Positions 25,401 to 38,391 of a stretch of 64,000 nt of DNA are shown here, piece by piece. Source of the DNA: Mastigias papua (lineage: Eukaryota; Cnidaria; Scyphozoa; Rhizostomeae; Mastigiidae); the NCBI GenBank assembly GCA_964019165.1, contig OZ025282.1:11400729-11464728 (forward strand). Direction: 5' to 3'. The translations under genes and the position numbers were made by a program. Below the pieces are notes generated by a model. The model did no database searches, had not been told where the DNA came from, and saw nothing but the letters and a program-made list of their open reading frames with translations. Numbering within the stretch: the stretch's first letter is position 1; the number at the start of each line of letters is the position of its first letter.

Positions 25401-26100
25401 ATTCAATTATTTTATTGATTCACTTAATGTCGAAGATATTCCCTGCATTCAATCAATACAGAGGAACGAAAATATAAAGATCAGATCTATTTTATTTTCT
25501 CCCAACCTAATTGACCAATTATCATGCAAAATGGGTCTAGTCATATCACGTGTGATCAGAATACTGAATGATGATTGGGAGAAAATAGGCCTGACAGGGT
25601 TCTTAAACATTTGGAGGTTATGTTCACTGTTACACGAAGTCTTACAATCTTGACAACAAGATTCAACACAACCAGAAGAACATCGATTACAATTTTCTTC
25701 AGTCCCTTCATCGCATAACCTTAACAAATATATCCTTGAGATTCATACATCCTCTATATGAATGCACAGTTGGCTGAGAAGTCTAGATTTTCCAGGCTTT
25801 TCATAAAGATTGAGTTAATAGCATTTTTTGAAATTCATTGAGCCCTTATTTACACTATTCTGGTTAGCTAAATCAGGAAAAGATGATAAAGGAAAAAACC
25901 TGAAATCTGGTGGTCTGGGACTGAAATTCAATAGATGGGCATGCTAGTCCCAATACACAAGACAGATATGATCTTGAATAAAATCCTTTTAGAATTGTTT
26001 TAATAAATTTAAGTAAAAACAAGACTAATTTAACAAATATGAGCATAACGGATTTGATTTCAAAAACTTGGCTATAATGGCCACTGAAAAGATGGAAAGA
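22450..26100. other. no recognised gene
   Basis: Long stretch without confident features. Minus frame 22753-22532 (73 codons) and cysteine-rich minus frame 25727-25449 (RCSSGCVESCCQDCKTSC) are open but lack clear splice sites or family resemblance. They could be exon pieces or chance. Confidence 0.35.
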
Positions 26101-26109
26101 AAGTTTATC

Positions 26110-26935
26110 TAGTTATAATATATATTGAGCAATTTCAGAGCAAGTAATGAAAGGGAAATCCAAGAAGCAATGTATCAGATTAAATTAAAGAACAACTTTG
26201 GCAACGATAATATCTCTGGTTATTTTAAGAAGATTGCTTTTCCTTTAATTTCCAGAATCCTAGCACTAGTATTCAATATCTCATGCAATTGCTTTTCTGA
26301 AGTATGCCAAACTTTGTCTTCCTGAAGTAGTTGTAAAGTGTCTCAATAATAGCAATTTTCGAGCCTCATTTCCAATACTGCTGCTCTGTTTGGGGCTGCT
26401 GCAATGCAACTTATATCTTACAGTTACAGAGGTTCCAAAAGAGAGCGACACGTATCGTAACTAATAGTTATTTCGATGCTCCCACAAACTTCTAATCGAA
26501 AGTTTAGGTTGGAAAACAATTCAGCAGTTGATAAATAGATAAGCAAATTTATGGGCCTTTAAATGCTTCAATGCCATTGGTCTTAAATATCTTAGCGACA
26601 TATTTACAAAAAACGTCGTTAATGCCGCACGCAGTCTTCGTAATACAAATACCGACTTAGGGCTGCCTTTAAAAGGCTCGGCTTATTGACAACAATGCTG
26701 TTCATGTAGAGGTACAAAATGCTGGAATAGCCTTCCAATAGAGCCCAAAATGGGATCCTCAAATTAAAGCGTTCAAGTGCCAAATCTGACAAAGGTCAAT
26801 GTATACAAAATTATTTTAAGCGTCTTTAAACCTGTATAATACACTTTGAGAATTTCAGGTAATAATATGACTTTTTCTACCTTTTGTAACTAGATTTTTT
26901 AATACGACTTATTGATGCTAAATAAGAAATTGTAA
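26110..26935 (+). pseudogene. CR1/L2-like LINE with internal deletion
   Basis: Opens with EAMYQIKLKNNFGNDNISGY and FKKIAFPLISRILALVFN, the segment before RT motif 1. From about 26350 it continues directly with EPHFQYCCSVWGCCNATYIL, QKRATRIVTN and LIESLGWKTIQQLI, the C-terminal region after the thumb. The RT core (motifs A to D) is missing, so the copy carries an internal deletion; several frameshifts follow. It ends with the shared 3' tail. Confidence 0.75.
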
Positions 26936-27055
26936 ATGTAGACGGAGGGTCCCTTGAAAATCAGCACTCGCTGAAGGGCTATCCGCCTTAAACATATGAA
27001 ATGAGATGAAATGAAATGAAATGGACATGAAATGAGATGAAATGAGATGAAACCA
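26936..27055 (+). repeat. LINE 3' tail with (GAAAT)n
   Basis: GGAGGGTCCCTTG, then ATCAGCACTCGCTGAAGGGC and TATCC, then about ten GAAAT/GAGAT pentamers. TCAGC and GCTGA form a 5-bp stem with loop ACTC. Confidence 0.85.
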
Positions 27056-27059
27056 CTGC

Positions 27060-28765
27060 GATTTCAAAACATCCGTAATCAGTATGTACTTAGGGTTATT
27101 CATTGCAAAGTGATCTATGCGCATCCTGCTCATTTTCTGTTCACCGTTTTTATGAGATGTCACAGCAATCTTTACCATGGCACTTGTTTTTGAAATCACC
27201 ATTTATGTCGCCTTCAATTATGTTTTCCTTTTCATCTAGCTCGAGGTTTTTTAATATATCCTTAATTTGTCGAAAGTTGAGATATAAACCTTATTCGTAG
27301 GGGGTCTGTACCAGTAGATGATTTTCCATTTTGTGGTGCTTTTTCTATGCGAATTATCTCGAGGGAGTCACTTTTTATTTTAATAATAGGGCCATGTATT
27401 GTTTCTTATACATAACAAGCAATTCCATCCCCCTTGCTGATTTCGGTCATTTCTGCAAATATTGCAACCTTCAATCACTACGTTGGAATCATTAATTGCT
27501 GCGCTCAGCCTCGTCTCAGCAAGACATATGATGTCAATGTCATTGTTATGAGGTATGATACCTTACTCATCTTTATTTTGTTTGAGGGAGGCGAAATGGA
27601 GAAACACTATATTTCTAGGCCATTTCTTTTCCCTGCATTACTAGTCTCAGGCGAGTTTCTATTAGCTTGGCTACATTAGAGTTCTGACACCCCTAACAAT
27701 ATTTTATAAAATTCAATAAATTTATGGCAAATTCTCTAGCTCTGTTTTCGTTGATATGAAGGTTCTCCTTGTATACGTTGATATACAATATTGAATCACT
27801 GTCAATACAATATCAATGTTAATATAGCCAAAAACCATTCAGAAATACCCCTTCACTTATTACTTGATTTAAGTGTAATCACATTCATATTGGTGTCCTT
27901 TTCTTTTCGTATAAACAGAGACGAGAATGCTACTTTAGCATGTGGGTTGCTTTGTTGGATTTGTTGAAGGGTTTCCAAAACTTCACCTACTTACTTCTCA
28001 GTTATAATTTAAACTCAAAATTGGTCTTGACATCACTGTCTGTTTTGCCAATCTCAGCTACAGCTTGCCTGATCCTCATTCCGCCCTTTGCCTGATCCTC
28101 ATTCCGCTCTTTGCCTGATCCTCATTCCGCTCTTTGCTCGTATTTTGACATCTCGATATTTGTTACAAAGTTTTGTTTCATGCATCCATTTCAATTAAGA
28201 GTCCCTAGCGATTATGACTCTCAGTTTCTTTGATGAATTCGCCGACGCTTTGCTCTATTCAACTTAGAGCAGTGCATGGTGTCTTTTCTGCTGTTAAGGT
28301 CGTTTCTCTGTAGTCATTTTTTAGTTTGATGATTTGCTGGCACTCACAGTCCAACTGCATTCGTTTGAATCATTTTGCCTCTCCTAATGTACAATTATGT
28401 TGCTACATGATTTGCTTTTCTTTTCATCTTTCCTGTGTCTATCATGTTCTGCTTCAGTGGATTAAAACGGATCTCTAAAAGTCTTTTGTGTTGGCGTGCG
28501 TCAATAGTATCTTGCTTTGTTTGGTTTGCAACCCAAGCATATTCTAAATGAGAAGTTCAAGTTCTTGGCCTTTCTTCTTCAACCAGAAGTTTCCATTCAT
28601 CAAGGATTCTGCTTTGGGTTCTTCAATCCCAAGGATTTCATGCAGTTCGCTGATTGTGTCTGTCAATTTTGCGAAAGAGCTTGCCTTGGCTAGTGGTGAA
28701 TATTCTGAATTCCTCTTGTTGGAGTACCGTACTTTTCAAGGAACGGAGTATTGAAATTAAAACTT
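27060..28765 (-). mobile_element. CR1-like LINE 5' part: esterase ORF1 and APE endonuclease, decayed
   Basis: Minus strand. About 28750-28560: EEFRIFTTSQGKLF and KLLVEEEGQELELL, a coiled-coil start. About 28000-27690: QQIQQSNPHAKVAFSSLFIR and LHINENRARELAINLLNFIK, the middle and C-terminal (His-containing) part of an SGNH/GDSL-esterase-like ORF1 as found in some CR1-clade elements. About 27640-27080: CLAETRL-like and GDGIACYV, SDSLEIIRIE and GDINGDF, the apurinic-type endonuclease at the start of ORF2. Many frameshifts and stops. The element stops where the plus-strand LINE tail begins, so RT is missing and the two LINE pieces are tail-to-tail. Confidence 0.65.
28067..28135. repeat. 23-bp repeat, 3 units
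   Basis: Three head-to-tail copies of GCCTGATCCTCATTCCGCTC plus TTT (starts 28067, 28090, 28113), nearly identical, inside the decayed ORF1 of the minus-strand LINE. Confidence 0.9.
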
Positions 28766-28769
28766 TTTA

Positions 28770-29175
28770 CCATAAGTGAGTTGGACTATTAAAATCATTA
28801 ATCATCGTAGTCATCATCGTCATCATCATCATTTTTGCTATCGTTTTGATTTTTGTTTTATTTAAACATTCTTTATCGTTGGTCTACATTTCTAGTTACA
28901 CAGTGACATGTCATAGCAACTAATTAAATCCAACGGAAACTAAAAATCTAACACAATACTTAATATACTTATACATAAAAAAAAACTTTATCTGCATAGC
29001 CTACAATTGCAATTTTCCGCCTTCCAGCATATTATTTTCTTTTTGAATGCTGCCACATTTTCAGACGTTTTCATATCATCACTAAGTGCATTCCAAAGGA
29101 TGCTACGTCTAAATGCAATCGAGTTTATTCCATATTTTTGTGTCTTTATTTGAGGTTATCCTCATTATCACTGTA
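28770..29175. other. no recognised gene; short (CAT)n
   Basis: Holds an imperfect (ATC)n run at about 28800-28830; otherwise nothing recognised. Confidence 0.4.
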
Positions 29176-29177
29176 GT

Positions 29178-29362
<185 letters not shown>

Positions 29363-29371
29363 ATATACATA

Positions 29372-29431
29372 TAGTGGTTACGACGCTTGCCCGGAATGCG
29401 AGAGTCTCTGGTTCGATCCCAGGTGGTGGCA
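29372..29431 (+). pseudogene. tRNA-derived fragment (SINE head or tRNA pseudogene)
   Basis: AGTGGTTACGACGCTTGCCC resembles a D-arm and anticodon arm, and CTCTGGTTCGATCCCAGG is a complete T-arm with a consensus Pol III B box (GGTTCGATCCC); GTGGTGGC could be the 3' acceptor strand. The 5' acceptor strand is replaced by TA repeat, so it is not a functional tRNA. Confidence 0.6.
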
Positions 29432-29523
29432 AATTTTAATTTTCTCCTGGTTTTTCTGAGCATTATATCAACCTTTCTGTCTGCACCGAAAAAGGAGAAA
29501 TCCTGGTTAATCGCTAGCTACTG

Positions 29524-29716
<193 letters not shown>

Positions 29717-29731
29717 TAGCCGAATGAAGAG

Positions 29732-30112
<381 letters not shown>

Positions 30113-30234
30113 TGCAGAAGAAGTACAAGTTAACAATAAAAGTGCATCTCAAGAGTTTGAAGGAAATTAGATACTTGCCAATGAAATGGACCAGGATTTG
30201 CTCACTTTGGTTTACCATGAGCCGTAAATTTACT

Positions 30235-30320
30235 CCTGCTTGCGCTTCCAATTTTGGGTGATTTATAAAAGCGTCCCATCGCAGCTCTCCATGGAAATCC
30301 TGTGAAGACGTGACTGAAGT
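30235..30320 (-). CDS. possible host exon, unidentified
   Basis: Minus strand: TCTTCACAG acceptor, then GATTTCCATGGAGAGC, running to CTCATG|GTAAAC. The two open phases read [11 protein letters not shown] or [13 protein letters not shown]. Splice sites are plausible and the position is downstream of the CatSper-like exons on the same strand, but I recognise no family motif. It may be a downstream exon of that gene, another gene, or chance. Confidence 0.25.
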
Positions 30321-30349
30321 GCTTGCGAATAAAATATCCCACAAGAAGA

Positions 30350-31825
30350 CAAACAGTCATGAAGCCAATTGAACTCTAAGAAAGATAAATAAAAGAAGCG
30401 AGCCCCAGTCAATGGAAGCATTAGAAGTTGCATTTTCATTAGAAATCAAAAAGGTGAACAATCGTTTCCTAGCGGCAAAGGATGAAATCAGACCAAAAAG
30501 GTATCATCCAGGAGCAGCAATAAATACATAAGCTATCGACCTTTGAAATAATGTATACTATAACTTTAAAATAAAATGTAACATGTTTACAAAGTGCTAA
30601 AGAGTCTTCATTGCATATCTGCAAATATTCCAAATAAAATTCGTATATTCATTCAATACTCTAGTGCTTCAATCAATATCTTAAATGCTGGATTGTAGCA
30701 CAAACTATAGTGACATTCAGGATCTAAGGATCGGATTATTCAGCATTAAGTGTCAAATGTCGGACAAAGTTAGATCCCTACCATAAAATAGCTCCATAAA
30801 TTTGAAGTATGAACTTTGAAAACACAAAGTTCACATAATCAAAATCGACAAGTAAAATCGATAGCATAGACATCGTAATATCATACGAACCAGCACAATT
30901 ATGAGAGATGGGTTGATGACACCTGGAGCAATTCCTTCCAACCTGATTGTGAAGTTGAAAGAGAAGTCGCAGTTGGAGGCGTCAACATTTCTATTTGAAG
31001 GAGAGGGAGAGAGTACTAATAACTAAAAAAGGCACCAAATCAAATCAATTATATTAATTAACACAGCAGTAAACGAAAACATGAAGAAATCTTTTGAAGA
31101 TAATAGCGATGTAGCAAAAAGGACAAAGTAAAATGCACACAATTGAATGTTCTAAGTCTACACTCGAACCATAAGACTTGTCTCACTGTTGAAACAATTA
31201 AAGCACAAACCAAGATACATGAGAAAATATAAGTAATATAAGCAAACCTTTGAAAAATTAAGAGTTTTGCAACATTCTAGACTAGATTTGTCCATGCGAC
31301 AGTTTTTTAGTACGGACATATTGCAGCATTCTTATTGAACCACAAACCGTTTAAATTTGCTAAAAGGATTCAGTATTCAAATAACAATGAACCAATTCTA
31401 AACCTATAATAGGTAGGAAGAAGAAAATGGATTCCTTGTTGACTAGCACATCAAACACCTGTCAGCGATAGAATAGTAGAGTAAATCTAACCACAAAAGG
31501 TACCGAAAACTCTTCAAGTAGAACCTAAAAATCAAATACGTAGAATACCAACTACTAAAATTACCTGCCGAAGAAAACTTGAAACTGATATCAAAAGCAA
31601 TGTATTAGTTACTTTGATACTCAGTTCCGATTTTGAATTTTCTCTGCCTTCTCTTTATTTTGGTAAAGAAGCGCTAGAGATGGACAAGTTTTCAAAACAC
31701 ATCCACAACTATCAGCACATTCTCTAAGCAACAAAAATGTTCGAGCAAGACTACGGTGAACACCACATCACAGAATGCAAAGCAGGGTTCTTTTATGTCG
31801 TAATACATAAACTGTAATGCCCCTG
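30350..31825. other. no recognised feature
   Basis: AT-rich, stop-dense on both strands; nothing recognised. Confidence 0.4.
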
Positions 31826-31829
31826 CGAA

Positions 31830-32465
31830 ACCAAGCAAAATCTAGCTGCAACCTTTATTGCAAACCCGATATTGTATAGCTTGGCAACCAATGTTGCAAC
31901 GTAATTTGCTGAACGCTATTGCATCACATTTGAAAACGGTTAGAATTTTTGCACGACGCAACATGATGTTGCATCGCCTGGCTGAGTCTTGCTGCATTTG
32001 CTGAACGCATGCTAGCGTATAGCTGATGAACTTTCACGGCAAAGCAGTACGCAGCAAAATTCATCATTAAAGCACAATACTGTGTTTTTATGGAAATGAT
32101 GTCAGGGCAAAGTAAGATATATTATTACAGTAGAATGGGAGATTCCAGCGAATCAAATCACTTTCTTTGTCATCTAGGTAGTCTAGCATAACAAATATAT
32201 ACACTAGTCCCCGTTGCATTTGTTTGTATTCTTTGAATGCCATGAAAATCTTTCCAAATACCTGTTTAGTTTGATAGGTCTTGTAAAATGAAAAAAGATT
32301 ATTATAGACTCAAGATCTGTGAATTGATTCCACTTCCTTCTGCTACTGATGCAGACAAATGCTGCAATTGATAAGTTGCAAGGTTTAAGCACCCACACAA
32401 ATTTACTTTTGCAACTTTACGCGACAAGGTTGCACAAAATGTTGCATCGCTTGATTGGGACTTAA
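31830..32465. repeat. ATGTTGCA-rich repeat, copy 1
   Basis: Contains many TGTTGCA/TGCAACA octamers and palindromic blocks such as GCAACATGATGTTGCATCG (about 31961) and TTGCACAAAATGTTGCATCG (about 32434). The same blocks occur at 48.93-49.25 kb. The pattern fits a decayed short inverted-repeat transposon, but the ends could not be placed. Confidence 0.5.
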
Positions 32466-32617
32466 GTAGTTTGCTTGAAAAATAAACAGATGAAACTGAA
32501 TATAACTTCTAACACATATGCTGTTCTATGCATACGAGTATCATAAAAAGAATCCTACGAACTGCAGGCAAGCAAAAGGACTTATGCAGTCTTTCAGAGT
32601 GAACGAGAGTACCTAAG

Positions 32618-32745
32618 CTCAGCAGGAATGTTGGACAAATCGAATGTACTCTTGAAGCGTCTTCTCCCGTTTATAAATTTTTGAAAAAATCCACCCAGGA
32701 CATCCTTATTCCAGACCTCCGGTTTGTTACTTTTGTCTGTAATTC
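32618..32745 (-). CDS. possible host exon, unidentified
   Basis: Minus frame with acceptor GAATTACAG near 32745 and donor CTTAG|GTACTC near 32616. The exon would read DKSNKPEVWNKDVLGGFF, then NGRRRFKSTFDLSNIPAELR. Composition looks protein-coding and both splice sites match consensus, but I cannot name the family. Confidence 0.3.
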
Positions 32746-32799
32746 GATTCAGTAGTAAGCAACGTGAGAAAATGGTATTTTTCACATTGTCTACAGTCG

Positions 32800-34365
32800 A
32801 AATAAGTTATGAAACTCATCCATAGCTATTATAATTAGAGAAATTTTCTACCCACCCAATTTATTAAGTTTTAAGGAAATTTCAAACCCCTTACTATTCC
32901 ATCCCCCGTCTATTCGGGACTTAAGAATACATAGAATATCCATTGAAAACGAGACATCCTACCAACTTACCACAAGTCCAAAAACAAGAGACAATGGCCA
33001 AAGCGAAAAAACCAACAGCTTAAACAAAAAGAAGACCGTTTCCCCATTTGGCTGATATAGACACCCAACTTAAAAGCAGACGAGAGAAAAGGCAGAGAAA
33101 TGAACTATATCGAGAAAGCAAAATCAATGGTGCATCAAGAGGAAAATCAATTGTGCATTTCCATATTCATGAGACTAGAAATTTTCTTGATTTATTGATT
33201 TTCTAAATTTTCAAAAAGTAAGCATCTATTTGTTCATAAATGTACAGAATTAAGGACTCCTGGTGTAGTGCCTAGAAAGACATAGTGTTTTCTACTACTT
33301 CAATCGCTCTGGAAAACAAATGAAATCACGTGCTTTTGGTGTATCACAATTCGCCATGTATTACTGTTCAAAATGTAGAAATCCATTCTGGTTCACATAT
33401 CTTCAAGACAATTGGTATTTGTAGACTAATCTGCGCTATTGCCAACCAGGGGCTATGCATGATACTATTAATACCTTCTAAGGAAATGCTTCGTATATAT
33501 GTTCCATTGTCCCTCCATAGTCGCGAATAAAACTTTAAAAAGTCACCTTTCTCTCTGGTAAATGACTGACTACGTAATGCATGCCGAGTGTCTTTCTTGT
33601 CTATAAGAGCAAATTCACTGCATAAAGGTCGCAAAACTTGTCTCTCTCAAATACATCACATAGCATTTCGTTGAGTGAGGGTCTTCGAATTTTTCTAAAT
33701 TGGTGAAAACTACACGCCATCGTATAAATCATACAACTCATCACATTTTTACACAAAGTGACACTCTTACAGTGAATAGAAGGTGCAAGGCATTTATCCG
33801 CAAAAAATCTCAATAACACTTTGAAGGACAGGTTTGGCAAGAAATTTTAAAACTTTTTGAACCATAACAAGTCAAAGTGGACGGAAAATGAATACTATGA
33901 AGCCGATACGAGCAAAGTAAATGAGATTATCACATGTATTATTATAAACAATCAAAAATTTAAACATTCGCCCCAAAAATCTGGACATTAAAACAATTGC
34001 CGAGCAATCTGATGGGGCGAATTAAAAATTGCAAAAAATTTGCAGCTTCCTGTGAAAAATCAGAAAAGTCCTAGAGCCATTTCTGAGAAAAACAAGTATT
34101 ACCAATTTTACAGGCACTGCCATCTTTGACTAGGGCCTAAAATAAATGGCATCATATCAGAAGAAAGTGCTAGAGTTCGAACAATTGACGCTGTTGGTTT
34201 GTATACAACTTGGGCATGAACGGACTTTATGAACCAGATGAAATTTTCAAAGGATCTAAGAGGGCTGGCTGTTATAGATTTCTCAGGGCAAAGTAGTATC
34301 CCTGTAAAGATCCATTCCTATAAGTAAATACAAGAAGGCTACTGCTAGTCAACAGAAATGCTTAG
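32800..34365. other. no recognised gene
   Basis: Two overlapping minus frames (33840-33601 and 33634-33368) are open but have no recognisable motif. Confidence 0.35.
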
Positions 34366-34372
34366 AAATATA

Positions 34373-35455
34373 CAGTTGACATCCGCTATCTCGAACTCTG
34401 AAGGGAAACGGAAAATTGTTCGAGATAGCGAATGTTCGAGTTATCGGATGGCCCCAAAAAATTCAATTTTTTTGTTCAAATTTGGAAGGTTTAACAGGCA
34501 GCAATAAAAGATATGTAGTCGCTAATACAAAGTTATAAGTCAAACTAAATCATTAAGAAAAATAAGCAGCTAATGTCCTTTGTTGTCTCTTTCTAACCAG
34601 TTCCTTCTCTATAACATCATTCATTTTCCTTTACTTTTGGCTTTCATTATTTTTGGTAGTAAATACTCAAAAACTTCATGTTAGTATACAGCGGTTTTAG
34701 AACTATGGTAAGTGCAGCAAATAGAGCAACAATTGACGGTAATATTGCGAATGTTGAGGACCAGATTCCTATCGCGGTCGTTACAAGCATTGAAATAGAT
34801 TCGTATGTCAAAGGGTATCATGCTTATTAGGACAAATGGACACCGCAGATTCGGGAAAAAGTTAAAACTGCAATAGAACCTGATAATATTATGGATAAGT
34901 ATGCCGTTTGCGTATTAAACTAAAATGACATTGTTGGTCATCTACTAAAGGGAAAAATGGGAAATTTGCGAAAACAATCGTTTTTTCTTGAGAGGTGGAT
35001 CAGTACAGTTATTGTCATGCAGTTGTGAAGGGGCAACCTGTAAACTTAGGTGATGGTGATGGCATGCAGGTCCCTTACACATTGATAATAGAAGGGTCAA
35101 AACGCTTTATTGTCAGACTGCCAGAATAGTTGTCACTCATTTAATAAAACACTTAAATTGTATTATAACACTGTATTTTTAATCTGATAACTGTCATCTG
35201 CCGTTTAAACAGATTTTTACTCGTATTTTTAATTTTCTCACATAACCAAACAAAAAATATTCGAGATAGCGAACACTTTTCGTCCAGGGGAAACAGAAAG
35301 CGGTTCGACACAACGAATATTCGACATAGCGAGCAGTCGAGATAGCGAACGGTTTTTCTATACGTAACCCTATAGCAAAACCAAGGGAAACAGAAATCGG
35401 TTCGAAATAGCGAATGTTCGAGATAGCGGGCAGTCGAGATAGCAGACGTCAACTG
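34373..35455. mobile_element. pogo/Tigger-type DNA transposon, non-autonomous
   Basis: Ends are inverted: left CAGTTGACATCCGCTATCTC, right (reverse complement) CAGTTGACGTCTGCTATCTC. Both are flanked by TA (34371-34372 and 35456-35457), the Tc1/mariner/pogo target duplication. Subterminal TTCGAGATAGCGAA-type motifs repeat several times at each end (34416, 35270, 35318, 35340, 35400, 35418), as in pogo/Tigger elements. Length is 1083 bp. No DDE transposase is visible; the interior instead carries a decayed HIRAN-like module. Confidence 0.85.
34735..35135 (+). pseudogene. HIRAN-like module inside the pogo-type transposon
   Basis: Plus strand, two frames: AVVTSIEIDSYVKGYHAY, KWTPQIREKVKTAIEPDN and DKYAVCVLN, DIVGHLLKGK, then AVVKGQPVNLGDGDGMQVPY with LIIEGSKRFIVRLPE. 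The pattern GYHxY...W(T/S)PxIGE...E.DN..D.YAV...VGH..K is, to my memory, a short HIRAN-like family common in cnidarian and fish genomes; HIRAN domains bind DNA 3' ends in other proteins. Three in-frame stops and one frameshift show it is dead. Captured cargo or a normal component of a larger relative are both possible. Confidence 0.5.
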
Positions 35456-35677
35456 TAATTTCTTCTGGACTGCATTGTGTCATCATCGTGCAATAATGTA
35501 AGACTGCATAAAAAATACCGCATTGATGTAAGATTTCAAAAAGAGGACACTCAGGTATGATTGAGCCATAAGAGATACATGACACGTGACGGCTACAAAT
35601 ATGAAACTGATGCATGAAACTAAGATGTTTTAAGATATCATAACAGAATGAACAAACAGGAGCTAAAAGTGGAAAAC

Positions 35678-35848
35678 TAATGGAACATTGAATGCAACCA
35701 TTATGGAACATAAATGGAACACAAATGAAACATAAAGGGAGCATAAGTGAAACATAAATTGAACATAATGGAACACAAATGACACATAAATGAAACACAA
35801 GTGAAACATAAATGGAGCATAAATGGAATTTAAATAAACATAAATGGA
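35678..35848. repeat. 11-bp minisatellite (GGAACATAAAT)n
   Basis: About 15 imperfect units of GGAACATAAAT and variants (GAAACATAAAT, GGAACACAAAT). The 160-codon minus frame over it is a repeat translation. Confidence 0.85.
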
Positions 35849-35849
35849 A

Positions 35850-36950
35850 CAAACGAACCTATTTGAAAATTCGATGACAAAATAGTAAAATGGAGGATCA
35901 GGAAATGTTGGCGCTATTCCAGAGCATGGGCTATTGCTATTGCACGCTATTGCTATTGCACAACCACCTGAAAAAGTAACAAATGTTGATAAAGAAGTTA
36001 TAAACGAAGAAGGAATTGATAAATGTTGATAAGGAAATTACAAATAAAGAAGGGATTGATTCCCAAAAGTGAGAGAGATATTTTTTAAGGAATATCTGTA
36101 TGCCATGAAATGCTATGCTCAGGCGAACATTGAACAATGAGCAACCATGTTGTTACTCCATTAAGTAAATAGCCTTCAAGAAACTAAGATGCTCTTGCAA
36201 ATTATTAAGAGCTTCATCCTTTTGAAGGAATGAGCCTCTGTGTCAAAAGCCAAGTAAACAATGTGTTTCAAACTCTTGTTTCAAAACCCATTTCAATAAA
36301 AAGCCCATATATGTACATAGAGAAGTTGTGCACAAAGAATGAACATTCTTCCGATAATGAGCTAACAGAGATGTACGATATAATGTCATAAGTGTGCCCT
36401 AAGGTGAAACAAGCATCATACAATGGTGTTTGGGATGAGAAAGCAACTATAAAGCGTTAGAGGTCACCATAAGCACGTTCGCAGTTAGGGGAAGGGGGTC
36501 GGACCAAAAGCGTAAGGTGGATACATGGGGTAGGGGGTTTCATCATATCGTACTAAAGTACTTTCGCTGCTAACAATTCAGTTTCTTTGACTTGTTAGGT
36601 CCCAAAATTCTGTCAATTAGGATATAAACTGATGTTACGTTTTCGGAAAAAGGAAACAAATCAAATGTACAAAGTATTTATTTCAAGGCAAAACGTAAAA
36701 TGCGGTTTGATTCTACTTTATATTTTAGATATAATTCTGCGTAAAATCATTATCTGCATATCACAAGTAAAAAGGTGTCCATGATCAACAAGATTTTTGT
36801 GCAACAAAGCATGCACCTACATCTTCCCCAGAAGATCCCTTGAATGCAAAATGGTTATGAAATGTATGTCTTATTACCTAGTCGATCTAACATGAATAAT
36901 TAGTAAGGAAAGAACAAGGAACTTGACGTCCAAATGAAAATTTTATAAAT
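35850..36950. other. no recognised feature
   Basis: Includes a short direct duplication, CACGCTATTGCTATTGCAC near 35930-35960; nothing else seen. Confidence 0.4.
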
Positions 36951-36954
36951 AAAT

Positions 36955-37320
<366 letters not shown>

Positions 37321-37584
37321 AAATTGCTTCTTTCCTTCAACAATTCCTGAGATATCCAATCATATCAATAAAACCACCTCATAATGTTATGATTTTGATC
37401 ATGAAGTGCATATCTTGAATCCAGTTCTGAGCTCGTTAAAAATATAAACAAAATGGATCTCTTACAACTGCAATATAATTCTGTTCAGTTGGAAAGGACC
37501 TTGCAAGTAAAATTGAAGCTGTGCCAAATCCACTAGTCACAGGGAAATACAATCTGAAACCTCAAAATAAGCACTTTAATTTTA

Positions 37585-38390
37585 AGGCGATAGGAGTACA
37601 ACACATCAGAAGAGCAATATTTAAAATTAAAATATCAAAGAGCTTTGGAAGTGATTAAATATCTAGTTATTTTTTAAAGCTTGAAATTCCTTTTATCGAG
37701 AGCTCCCTAGCTTTCATTTTAAACACTTCTGTCCAAACTAGCCAATTTCCTGACTCGCGGAAAAATGCTCGCATTACCCGTACGTTTGAGGAAAGAGAAA
37801 AGGCTGAAAAATCAAATTATGGCCACATCTCAGTTTTCCCTGTAATTTGAAGACTATTTGAGAAGCCTGCTTTTAACCAACTATATCAATATCTAGTTGA
37901 AAATGATCTGATACACTCTGGCCAATCAGGATTTCTTAAAATTGAATTGTCTACTCAAAATTACTGACAACTGGTATAATTGACTAGACAATGGCCACCT
38001 CGTCTTCCTATTGTGTTTTCAAAAACAGTATATAATGGATTATGGATGTCCCTAGTGGTCGGATAGCAGCTGCCTCTGTTAATAGGTGTTCGATATCTAC
38101 CGATCCTATGACGGTCACATCTTATGTGCAAAAGAAAAGGGGCAGCATCATTTCATAGGTCGCTCGGTTGATTATCAGTTCACTCATTTTATATTCTTAT
38201 TTAAGATATTAGACTTACTCTTTTAGTTTCTAATAGTAAATTGAATTCTAAATAGGTTATTCATGTTTTAATAAAGTAATTTCCAATATATAAGTGTTTA
38301 AAGGAGGGTCTCTTGTAAATCAGGCAAACTGGAGAGCATCCTTCCATAAATATGTAAAATGAAATGAAATGAAAATAAAGTTAAAGTATA
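37585..38390 (+). pseudogene. CR1/L2-like LINE with internal deletion and 3' tail
   Basis: GVQHIRRAIFKIKISKSFGS, ISSYFLKLEIPFIESSLAF, then SNYGHISVFPVI and LVENDLIHSGQSGFLK represent the pre-RT and RT motif 1-2 region (normally SNYRPISVLPVISR...HSSQSGFR). After about 38000 coding similarity stops, and the copy jumps to the 3' UTR and the tail at 38302-38385 (GGAGGGTCTCTTG, ATCCTTCC, (AAATG)n). The catalytic core and C-terminus are deleted, as in the 26.1-kb copy but with different breakpoints. Confidence 0.7.
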
Positions 38391-38391
38391 A

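Noticed and set aside
25449..25727. Cysteine-rich minus frame (RCSSGCVESCCQDCKTSC)
   Set aside because: Suggestive of a small disulfide domain, but the rest of the frame has no pattern and no convincing splice sites; not annotated as a gene.
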